A stretch of DNA of 30,650 bases from Asterionellopsis glacialis. Taxonomy: Eukaryota > Bacillariophyta > Plagiogrammaphyceae > Rhaphoneidales > Asterionellopsidaceae. A program made the translations under genes and the position numbers. Positions 1 to 10,511 of this stretch are shown one piece after another. Each line of letters opens with the position of its first letter. The first letter of the stretch is position 1. The stretch covers positions 6,135 through 36,784 of the forward strand of contig WKLE02002829.1 in NCBI GenBank assembly GCA_014885115.2. The letters are read 5' to 3'. Under the pieces are notes generated by a model. The model was not told the origin of the DNA. It saw only the letters and a program-made list of their open reading frames with translations, and searched no databases.

Positions 1-2679
1 TCATAAACATGTTTATACAATCATGTGAAATGCTTGAATCACCATGGGGGATACATTACCAACAAAACCATTTTTCATACCCATAAATAATCCATTTTTA
101 CAATTGTGCTGTATGTTCATTTTTATGTAGTCTATTCCTCAAATCATTGTGAGAAGATTGGTTAACTTTTTTCTTCTCTCTGCACTATAATTTTATCTTT
201 GCAAGAGTAGTTTTTTTATCAATGCTGCAGTTTAATATCATTTGTCTTCTACTTTGCTGAAAACATATATACATTCAATATTATTAGAAAGGAGACCAAT
301 TCCTGTGTCATTCCAATTGTTGTTGGAAGTTCATCATTGGCTAATTTTTTCTGTTCTTTCTCTTGCACAGATATTTTTTACTAACATAGTTGCCCCCATG
401 ATTTGTTCTAGCAGCTGCAGTACAAACCAAATGTGTCCTGCACAGACAAATTCCTTCTCCTTTTTAGTTTTTACAAATGATCTGCCACAACTTCTACATT
501 GGTTAGCAAAACTTGCTTTCATCTCCAACTTCTACATGACTATAGAATAATAGATAACAAAACAGCATAGACAATTAGGTTTAATTATTCACAAATTCAT
601 GTATGCTGAATTTGGCTGCTAATTAGTCCTACTTCTCAGAAACTTTTTAATAGAGATGGATATTATATGTGATATCATGGAAGAGGATATACTAGCAATT
701 TAGATACTTTAAAAATTACCATTTTAGAAATGAAATGAAGCATAGCTGTACTGGGTTTCCAAGATTTTTGGTGTACTTCTGAACTCCACTCCACTTTGGC
801 ACAACGTCATTATTAGACACACAACACATAAAGAAAAGAAGACTTTTATTTGGTGATGTAAATTATAGGCTTAGTTTAATCCAGAGAAGATCCAGCAATT
901 TAGTAAGAAGTAAATATTCAGGAAATATTAGTAAAAGGTAAATTGGAGTCTGTCTGCATGTCCATGTAACAACCATCCCCAAGAGTGTCCTGCAGGGAGT
1001 GTAGTTCAACCTCCTTTGTCAACCCCACATCTGAGGAATAATAATGTAGACAATTCATATTTTTGATTATGGCAGCTTTATTTTGGGAGTATACATTCAC
1101 CATGTGGGGAGTTCCCACTGGAACTACATTTCTTATAAAGTCAGATTTTTTCTTTGTGGTGGTGGTAATGATCTAGAGACCTTACTTTCTACACATCTTT
1201 CCACTCTTGGCACTATTTTCATTATTGAAGCAAAGAATGAAGTGAATAGCACAAAAACCCAAAAAGGTTGTTAATGAATTGCCTAAATTCTATGTATGGC
1301 ATGTAAAGAGTAACACTTTCAAATTACTGGGCCTAGAAAACAAAAATACAAGAAGGCAGTAATTACCAAAGCAACAGTATGAAAAAGGAAAGAACTTCTT
1401 ACAATGGGAAGTGGCAATCTCATGTCTACACACAGATGTACAACAAAAAATCTAACATTTCTGGCTGGCTTTTGGAGAAGTTTAGTTTAGTACAGATAAT
1501 GCAGATAATTCTTGTCCCCTAGAGTTCATTCACATCCATAAGGAATTTTTTTGTCTAACATGGATTTTATTTCAAAGGGTGAATCATTTTTATAAAAGAA
1601 GGTTGATGGTGCAGTTCTTTGAGGCTAAAGAGGACAAGCCTTATTTTCCTGATATCAACAAGTTAGATGGAAGAACAAATAGTGGTAAGGCTTTTGGTAC
1701 ATGAGGGTTGTGTGTAATGCAATTTGCTGATGGATAGCCCAGAAGGGTTAGGGAAAATAACAGCAACATCAGTGGGAATCTAATTTAGCACTAAGCACTG
1801 TAAGAAGTAGAGAATATATAGGCATTATACTATATATATATATGTATTTATTACAAATGATAAGAATGTTCATAATCCTCAATGGAAGAAGTTGAAAAGA
1901 TGAAAAATCCTCTTGAAGTTAAGGATACAGAGTATAGATAAAGAAACAATGTTAGTAAACAAAGAGTTATTTTGACAAATCAGTTACTGAATAAAGCAAC
2001 AAAATGAAATTTAAGAAGAAATAACATTGAGTTCCTCTTACTCACCATACGATTCAAATACTTGTAAAGAATATATCCTAGTACTACTGCAAAAATTATA
2101 ACTCAAAGAATAAACCACAACAAGGAACAACTCCACATTCTCCTACTTGTGATGAGTTCCTACCTTTTTAATTCTGTAATGTACCATAACCTATCTAAAG
2201 GGAATTTCAGAATATCACTAGATATCAGACCACCCACTGTGATTATCTTAAATTTATTTCCTGTAAACCTGTTGCTAAAAAGTGGGAAACAACCTGCCTC
2301 AAATGGCATCCAACTAATCAAAGAATTATTGACAAAAAGTCTCTGTATGGTGTAGTGAATAGTATGCTGTATGCTGTTGCTTTGATGTGCCAGGGTGCAT
2401 AGTTGTAGTGATGTTTTTTTTGGCGCAGGTGAAGAGTTGATGTTGGAGCTGGATTGAATCTCTATGAGTATCCATATTGTTGTTAATTCAGACTGATTTG
2501 GAGTAATGCCAGATTGCCTGTATCAGGCGGTGTCTTGGCCATTGTCTACATTATTTGTTTTTTGCATCCATTTGAGAGTAGTATTGGTCCTGAGCATCCC
2601 AGTTATTGCTGGTGATGCCTTGAATAAATTTCTCCCACCTGAGATCTTGTTTGTTTAATATGGCATTGTTGACTGTCTC
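1..2679. other. AT-rich gene-poor region, no supported gene
   Basis: This stretch is AT-rich with many stops in all frames and no frame longer than about 100 codons. A (TA)n run lies near 1829-1845. Two minus-strand open stretches have a faintly protein-like look: 334-528, with a Cys-x2-Cys and Lys-rich segment, and 918-1118. I could not match either to a family. They may be decayed mobile-element coding sequence or chance. Confidence 0.5.
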
Positions 2680-3130
2680 TGAAAATATATTGTTCACTCC
2701 TGCTCTGATGCTCCATCTCCATCACCACCCAATTCTCCATCTGGTACACCATCTGATGTTCCCTCAGACTTGCTGTTGGATTCTCCATTAGGCACACCAT
2801 CTGATGTTCCTTCTAATAGCCCCTCTGGTATCCCATCCACCACACCATCCAAAAATCTGACTTCTTTGCCAACACCATCACCTACACCATCACCTACGCC
2901 TCTTTGCTGATAATGCCTGCACCAACACCTTTTCCAACTCTGACATCTACTCAGGCACATGTTGTACCTGCCTCACAGTGCAAATTAATAGAAGATAATT
3001 CTACATGATTTTTCATAAATTGCAGTTTGGATGCAGATTGTGGAGGATTTGAGTTCCCAAATGGAACTAAGATTTGTGCTACTAGCCATACAAGGGAAAG
3101 AATACTACGAGGTGTGTTTAGAAACTAAGA
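2680..3130 (+). pseudogene. Decayed Pro-Ser repeat / Cys-rich secreted-type protein
   Basis: From 2704 to 2907 the plus strand reads a Pro-Ser-Thr repeat with a period near four residues (APSPSPPNSPSGTPSDVPS, then SPSGIPSTTPS, TPSPTPSPT). An in-frame TGA at 2908-2910 ends it. After a frame change the Pro-Thr pattern continues (PAPTPFPTLTST), and a Cys-bearing stretch (NCSLDADCGGFEFPNGTKIC) follows near 3023-3083. There is no start codon, and at least one frameshift and one stop interrupt the frame. Pro-Ser linkers next to Cys-rich modules are common in diatom extracellular proteins, which I use as established context. I infer an inactivated copy; a fragment of a spliced gene is less likely because no splice sites rescue the frame. 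Confidence 0.6.
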
Positions 3131-4335
3131 GAAGATTGTTTTAACAAACCTTTCAAGAGGAATAACTTTTTACTAGATTATGGGAAAAATCCTATGTTAA
3201 GATATTAATGAATGAGTTGCAAACCAGTAAGGATTTTTTTTCTATGCTTTTCCAATAATAATAAAGTATCTGATTTCATCAAGAGGAATAACAAATAATA
3301 AGAAAAAATCAAACAAAAAAATAAATCCACAGCACAGAAAGATGTTTGATGAGATGATAAATCATATTCTTTGAGATACTGTGGACTTGGTTGTATTTTG
3401 GGATGGAGATTTGTAGCATGAGTTGTCATTGTCCTTCCATACCTACTTTGGGCACTCGTAAAATACCATGTTGTGCAAATTGTTCTGTTTTAGTATTTGT
3501 CCACATTACATGCCAAAAATAGAACAGACAGAATTTGTGACAAATAATGGGATATGATATGTACATGCATTGTATGGAAACATCTTTTGAGTTTGATTGT
3601 AGGTCATACTGTACGTAGTCTAGAGTATTCTTTTGAAGAAGCTCACAGAAAGTGCCGAAATTTCCAATACTGTACTTCCAAAAATTGGGGGGACGTCTGT
3701 GCTTTGTTCGTGTCTCCAATCAGAACGCCACAGTATGATGTATTGGAGGAACAAGATGGGGTCTAACTCGCACTCTAATGGTACCAGAACTCTGAGTGCA
3801 TCTTTTTTATCCGGATTTTTGACACTGAGATTTTTTCTTTTTCACTGTAAAATCCACGCCGTATCACTAAATACTGTCGTTTTTGTGAGCTTCCTTGTGT
3901 GTATGATACGAGCTCGAACTGCCTCTTTGAGAGTCAAATGTCCCTCTCTTGTGGCCATTCTATTGCATGGTGCTTTTGGTAAGTACGGTGAGATAGATCT
4001 CATTCTTTGATTTTAAAATTCGAAACCAGCGGCCTTGAAGGGGGATAATGAGCATAACTTTCAGTCCAACGGTTTGATCAAGTACAGTTCGACAAGCAGA
4101 TATTTTAATATTATGGCCAAGTCAAAAAGTAAATACGGTATTTACATACGGTAGAAGGAAGCTCTTCTTTTGATGAACATTATCAAAATAATCCTAATTT
4201 TTAAAAATATCTGTTTTTATATTTTAAAGAAGTTATCGACAAGAGCGTGTGCCTATCATTTAAAGAAGTTATCGGCAAGAGCCAGCTAACTAACTAGCTC
4301 TCAAAGGAGGTTATCCAACAGGAATGTACTACTCT
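3131..4335. other. Intergenic region, no supported gene
   Basis: This is AT-rich sequence downstream of the Pro-Ser remnant and beyond the 3' end of the three-kinase gene. Open frames at 3426-3719 (-) and 3633-4010 (+) overlap on opposite strands, have no recognisable domain and show ordinary noise composition. A 24-bp direct repeat lies at 4223-4282. Confidence 0.5.
4223..4282. repeat. 24-bp direct repeat, one mismatch
   Basis: Two copies at 4223-4246 and 4259-4282 share TTTAAAGAAGTTATCG and differ at one base (A/G) before CAAGAGC. They are 36 bp apart start to start and lie about 50 bp past the stop of the three-kinase gene, so they probably fall in its 3' untranslated or downstream region. 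Confidence 0.85.
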
Positions 4336-7300
4336 CTAGAGAGAACTCCCTCCCAAGCTTTGTAACTTTTGTGCAGCAACAATCTTTATGAAAGAGTAAA
4401 AAGGATGGACAAAAAAGTAATGAGTCGTCTGCGCACAAAAAAGAAGAAAAAGCCCCCTCCAGCTCCCCTCAAATAGACGTACCCCCAATACAATACTACG
4501 TAATTTTGCTCGTCCACTAAATCCATTTTTGAATTCTTGGAGATTGGAATCTAAACTTTGACTTGCCAAATCTTCCTCTGCACTTTGAATCCATGCACTT
4601 TCCAAGGCTTGTGTAGCATCCGCACGACTGTCTGGATTGACGGTGAGGAGTGATTGGATCAACTCTTTGGCACTGTCCGATACATGTGACCAATACTTAT
4701 CATGAAATTCAAATTCACCATACCGAATCTGACGCATCAAGGCTTCACCCGTACCACGGAATGGACGGTACCCACCCAACAAGATGTAGATAATGACACC
4801 CAAGCTCCACATATCGCATTTTGTTCCATACCTTGGGTGATGTTCTAAAATTTCAGGAGCTACATATCCCTCTGTACCACATTGTGTCCTTAAGGAGTTA
4901 GGGTATAAGACCTTTTTAGCAAAACCAAAGTCGCATATTTTGATGTCAGTGTCACTTTCCTTTGACTGTACAATTTTAGTTTGCATGAAAAACGAAAAAA
5001 TAATTAAAAAAAGGAGTTAGAGTTCAAAGTCAGCAATCTCTTTGTAGATAGATAGAGGAAGGTAGTATTCAGAGGAAAGATGGACTCTTTGATTATGTTT
5101 TGGCACGAACAAAAACAACAATGCAAACGTACCAGGAGATAGAGATTATCAGGTTTTAGATTCCGATTGGCAATCCCCCTACTGTGCATATGTTGCACAC
5201 CAAGCAAAAGAGACTTGCAGACTTCTCTTGCCTCCCATTCAGTATAATTTGACTTCTCTATTATGCGTTGGATCAAATCTCCGCCATGGAATATTTCAAG
5301 AACCACAAAGGTATCATCAGGTTCTTCAAACACATCTCGAAAACTAATAATGTATGGGCACCCCTGAACAGCGCGTAATGAGTTAATCTCATCTTGAAGA
5401 GCAACTGCATCGCTTTCATCCAAACTTTTCCGTGCTACACGTTTTACAGCATATTCTTTACCCGACTGTTTGTGAGTTGATTCGAGCACCTCTGAGAAAT
5501 GACCAGCCCCAAGCTGAAAATAAGAGAAAGATGCCGGTGTGAGCAAAAGACATATAGACAGGCAACAATCTATGATTTAAAAGAACATATCAATTCAGCT
5601 GATGATTCATCCACAAATAAATAATACTTTACCTGCTTGCCCAAATTATACAACTCAAAGAAATGCTTTCCACTAGAAGAATCTTGTTCCAGAGGCGTTT
5701 CGTCCACTTTTTGCACTTTGGGAACAATATCCTTTTCTTCTTCGATCATGGGGATATTGGATTTGAATGAATCCTGAAGAGATGTAAGCTTGTTTGATGC
5801 AATAATCTAAGAAAGAAAACAAAGAAAGACAAGTTAGCGAAAACATCCATTGTTTTGGTGCACTCTAAAACAATCCGCAACATTTTTCTGCAAATTGAAG
5901 TGTAAACTTATAAATGTATACGTACCGCTTTGACTGCACCTCGCAATATCTCAACAGGGAACGAGCGTTTGATTTGCGTCTGAGCAATAGACAAATCTTT
6001 CCTGGCTAGCAATTCTCCGTCAATTGTCATCCATTTAGATTTCATGGCTTCAATTGCAGTCGGACGCTCATCTGGATTGACTACCAAAAGAGATCTGATC
6101 AAATCCTTGGCATCTTCCGAAATTTCACTCCAATACTCTTCATGGAAGGTGTAATCACAACTGAGAATGAGAGGTGCAAGCTCTGCTAATTCTCCTTCAA
6201 AGGGCATGTACCCTCCCAAAAGAACAAATATAATAACACCGATACTCCACATGTCACACCTAGTATCATAACCTGGATTTTTCATATTTAATACCTCGGG
6301 TGCAACATATTCAGGAGTTCCACATAAGGTTGTCAACTGACTCTTCCCGGTCACACGCTTTGCAAAACCAAAGTCTGCAATCTTGACAGTCGTATCGTTA
6401 CCTTTTTCCTATACGAATTAAAACACAACAGATCCAGACAAAAAGTGTGAATATCAATTCAACAAACACTCATTACAATGCCGAAAAGACAACCTTCTTT
6501 CATCTCTGTCTACTTACCACAAGGAGAAGATTTTCAGGCTTTAAATCGCGATGAGCAATTTGTTTGTTATGGCAATAGTCAATTGCTTCAAACAAAACTC
6601 TACAAACTTGCCTAGCCTCTCTTTCTGTGTATACTTCCTTTTCTACAATGCGTTGAAGAAGTTCTCCTCCAGCCATCTTTTCCAATATCAGATACGTGTG
6701 TCCTGCTTCTTCAAAAACATCATACAACCGAATGATATGGGGACCATTCCGAAGAAGCTTCAACGCCATGATTTCATCTTGCAACGCTGTTTTAGCACTT
6801 GGGTCTAACTTTGTAATGGCAATGTCCTTTGCTGCATAAACCTTTTTGGTCACTTTGTGTGTCACTTCCCACACTGAAGAAAATGCACCATCACCCAACT
6901 AAGGGAAGGGAAGACATGGCAAAATAGTTGTTAACAAAGAGTTAACAAATAGTAAGTTTTAAATCAGACAATCATGACAAACCAAAGAGAAACGTACCAA
7001 ATGTCCAAGGTCATAAAAGTTTGAAAATGGCTGACCCGACAATGATTCATCATCCGCAATCACTGCACCGTGAGGACGTGCGGCCGAAAATGTAGACACG
7101 ATGGATTCATATCGGTTCTTTTTGGAGAGGTAATGAGAAAATTCATCTTCCAAATTCTTGATACGGTTCATGGCAATGACAGCTTTAACACCTGTCTTGA
7201 CTTTTTGTTTGGCGGTTTGATTCATGATTCTTTCCTTTTCCTTTTCGCGTGTATTACTCATTATGGATAGATTCTTCGTGAGGACACGTTCGGATAGCTT

Positions 7301-9294
7301 ACGATCCACTTGTTGCATCCATTCATGGTCTAACGCTTGGGTGGCTGTGAGTCGTCCTGCAACATTCACCGTTAAAAGTCGTGTAATTAAATCTTTCACT
7401 TCTGTAGATGCTGCACCAAATTGTTGACGATAGAATTTAAAGTTTCCATTGCGCGTCTTTTCGAACACTTCGTTTTCATCATCATCGTCAAAAGGCAAGT
7501 ATCCTCCAATTAATAAAAACAATATAACACCTACACTCCATGTATCACACTTGACATCATACGAAGGCCATCGTTCTAAAATTTCAGGTGCCAGATATCC
7601 TGGAGTACCACATAATGTTCGACACTCATTCGGTCGGTTCAACTTTTTCGCAAATCCAAAATCAGCCAATTTGAGATCTGTATCATTGTCTTGTGACTAT
7701 GTGTTTTTCACAGGATGGAGAGTATCTGTGAGTGTAACATATGTCAATACTAGGGTATGCACACCATACAAGGGGAATCAAATGACACATACGCACAATT
7801 TAAAAAAAAAACACGTACCACTAACAATAAATTCTCAGGCTTTAAATCACGATGTGCCACCCGTTGTGAATGCATATACTGCAATCCAGTCAAGACACAG
7901 AGAATGGCATCTCGTGCTTCCTTTTCCGTGTACCGTTTCTTTTCAATGATTCGATCAAAGAGTTCACCACCTTCCAAGTATTCCATCACGAGTAAACAAT
8001 TGTCTTTGATTTCGTACACTTCAAATAATTGTACAATATGGGGTGCTTCACGCAAGAGTCGTAAATTACCAATCTCATCCTCTAGGGCATCTCGATCTCC
8101 CCATTGCATTTTGGCACGATCGATGTTTTTCACGGCATAGAGTAATTTTGATTTTTTATGAAAGGCTTCATGGACGACTGCAAAGGCACCGTATCCCAAC
8201 TGTTCACCTAAATCATAAACCTCATCAAAGGGTAATTCAATAGTACGGACGGATTGTTCGTAGTCGGGACGGAGGGATAATTTTGGATCCTTGGTACGAT
8301 TGGGACGATACGTCCCTGTAGTCCCGACGGTATTGAATGTTCCTACAGTAATAAAAGATTGTGTTGAAGGTACGGCAGGACGTTTCGGGGAGGCATGTTT
8401 GTTGTCATCATCATCATTGTCGGATTCTTCTTCCGGTATCGATTGAGCAGTTGTTTTTGCATAATACGGGGCTGGAGGTACATAGGCTCCTCCTCCTCCT
8501 TTTCCTGGTACAATACTTGTTTTCGGTTTGGCGGCAGAAGGTGGTCTATAGACAGAATCACTGGGTGATTTTGTTGTTGTTTTGGTTGTGTGTAACGGTG
8601 GATTAGCTGACTTTGCGGGTAATCCAGTACTTTGACGTCGACCCTCCGGATTTAAGGGTTGAGGTGGTTGATAAGCTGCTGGTTTTGTTGTTTCTGCGAC
8701 TACATGATTATTATTATTCTTATTATTATTCTTATCATATGTCACCAAACTTTCTCCTGAATAGGCAGCACCTGGATTCCATGCTGGTTTTTGTACCCTG
8801 GGAGCTGCGGGTGTGGATGTGGGTGGCAAGGTGTATTCCTATGTTGCATTATTTATGGGTAACGTATTAGAGTGTTGAAAGATTCAACAACGGAAATTAA
8901 AAGAAAACAAACACACACACACACATAAGGTTTGTAGATTGGGGTTAGTTCATTTGCGCAAAAGCAATTCTTGCAATTTATCTAGTACAGATTGTACAGT
9001 CTAAAATCATGAAATGACAATCGAGAGGATGTGAATCTTCCACAAAGCAAGTGCTACAAATGACACACCGTCAATACGAAATATCACTTTTTAGAGATGC
9101 GACGCCCCAAAAGAGAGAGGGTGGTAATATAAAACGAAGGGCTTCGATACATATATTTACAAAACCCGTCGTGTCGTTGAATCTCGTGTTGACATGGTCG
9201 AGAACAGAACCGCGACCACCAACAAGACCGCACAATATTCAATCGATACGTTGCAACTTACTTGGACAGCTGGTTTACTACTACCGCATCCCAT
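4336..9294 (-). CDS. Triple CaMK-type protein kinase (two kinases plus one pseudokinase), N-myristoylation signal
   Basis: I read nine exons, all joined in phase 0: 9294-9262, 8838-7819, 7696-6998, 6898-6518, 6408-5926, 5806-5633, 5513-5133, 4965-4483, 4383-4336, giving 1233 residues. Exon 1 encodes only MGCGSSKPAVQ, with a myristoylation/palmitoylation pattern (Gly2, Cys3, Ser6, Lys7) and a CCACCATGG start context. Residues 12-218 are a disordered Pro/Asn/Asp-rich linker. Unit 1 (about 219-478) has LGYGAFAVV, Lys248, HRD with Asp342, and DFG at 363. Unit 2 (about 585-838) has LGDGAFSSV, Lys608, Asp702, and DFG at 723. Unit 3 (about 931-1190) has LGAGHFSEV, Lys954 and DFG at 1069, but NRN replaces HRD (Asn1048), so it is predicted catalytically dead. 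Each unit ends in a similar helix (VKAVIAMNRIKNL, VKAIIASNKLTSL, VLGIVAAQKLQSL), which may be an autoinhibitory or calmodulin-binding segment. There are no EF-hands. Units 2 and 3 have no start codon of their own, and the frame runs through both linkers, so one gene fits better than three. Confidence 0.85.
8911..8924. repeat. (AC)7 microsatellite in intron 1
   Basis: A perfect AC dinucleotide run lies inside the 423-bp first intron (8839-9261) of the three-kinase gene. Confidence 0.9.
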
Positions 9295-10511
9295 GGTGGA
9301 AAACGAATGAGTCCTCCTAATGTGACTGTTTAAAACAAAGTTCGTTCCAATGCTCTGTACTTGTCGTCTTGTGTGTGTCTCGGTCGTTCCCGTGACAGTG
9401 TTGTTGTTTGTTATTCCGTTGTTTGCTCGAGTAGCTTTGCTCTGGATCTTTCATATCGGGACTACCCCAGCAGTCTCAAAATTTGGTTCTCTGCGAAAAG
9501 ACTGTATTTACAGTATGTACCTACTTTAAAGGTACTTCCTGTTTGTAGCGGACCTACTGACTGTATTAGCAGACCTACATACGGGTATCTTTACTTGCTA
9601 CCAGGTACATACTATAAATAGTACAGGTAGTCTATTGTATACTGGTCTCAATGCAACTGCCTCCTCTTCTTCAACTCTACAGGACCAGAATGATTAATTA
9701 TGAGTTCAGTCAGTACCGGGCAATTGATTCCAATTAGGACTCGTGTAGACACATAGGATAAAAATCTTCGTTCAAGAACCGAATAAGGGATAAAAAGTAG
9801 AAACAATTGCGCCCGGAGAGGGCAGACTCGCTATCTCGATCTACGTAAGTTGTACGTATCGATCGGATGCCGCGCTTGGCTCCATTCCACTCCTCAACGT
9901 TCGCCTTCGTACCACGTACGTAGGCTCCTTTACTCATTATACAGTACCTTAGTTGTGAATTAGACTAAATAATACTATAATCCCTAGGGAGCAATATAAG
10001 TCCCATTTTTGGTTTATAATGTGTAAAAATGTGAGAAAGAAGACAACCATCACGAATCCAAACACTGGGGAGTGTCCACGCCCAACCAGGCAGTTTACCG
10101 GTGTACGTACACAAAACACCTCTACATCATCCGGTAGACAATAAGTAGGTCCAAACTAGCAATAAGTAGTAGTAGTACAACAAGTGCGTAGGTCCTACGG
10201 TGCAATACGGTACGAGTAGCGCGCGTTCGTCACCGAGTCGTTCCCTTGTTTGGTGTCATCATCTGTCATGCTCCCCCCACGACCTCATGCCTTGAGAAAA
10301 AAAGATCTCCCCAAAGAAAGTCCACAGTAGAGAGATGAGGAATACAGTCAGTATGTGTCATGCCCATCTTTTTGGGGTGCTTTGGAAAAATACACACATT
10401 ACCCATCACATCAAACATCACAAACGACTACTAGTTAGTAGAGAGAGACAGAAGGAGAGAGTCAAAACAGTATCATTTTTAAATTTATTTCTAATAAAAA
10501 TCATTTGAAAA
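9295..10511. other. Divergent intergenic region between kinase and hydrolase genes
   Basis: The 5' ends of the three-kinase gene (-) and the hydrolase gene (+) face each other across 1.2 kb, so both promoters should lie here. No TATA box could be fixed. The left part (about 9480-9650) is rich in GTAC and CCTAC words, including ACCAGGTAC at 9600-9608, and GTAGGTCCTAC sits at 10188-10198. The minus-strand open frame at 9734-9937 has no recognisable domain. Confidence 0.6.
10188..10198. repeat. GTAGGTCCTAC inverted repeat
   Basis: The 5-bp arms GTAGG and CCTAC flank a single central base. The same 11-mer occurs at 27643-27653, and its complement-centred form occurs at 27731-27741. Confidence 0.8.

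Noticed and set aside
242..550. 102-codon plus-strand frame
   Set aside because: It uses a non-ATG start, has unremarkable composition and no domain, and sits in AT-rich sequence with a competing frame on the other strand.
3633..4010. 125-codon plus-strand frame beside the Pro-Ser remnant
   Set aside because: No domain, no homology I recognise, and composition like the surrounding noncoding sequence.
4300..4320. AAAGGAGGTTATCCAAC resembles the complement of the 3' end of bacterial 16S rRNA
   Set aside because: The match is short and imperfect with no flanking rRNA sequence; coincidence.
9734..9937. 67-codon minus-strand frame upstream of the hydrolase gene
   Set aside because: No domain or conserved motif; it lies in a shared promoter region rich in GTAC words.
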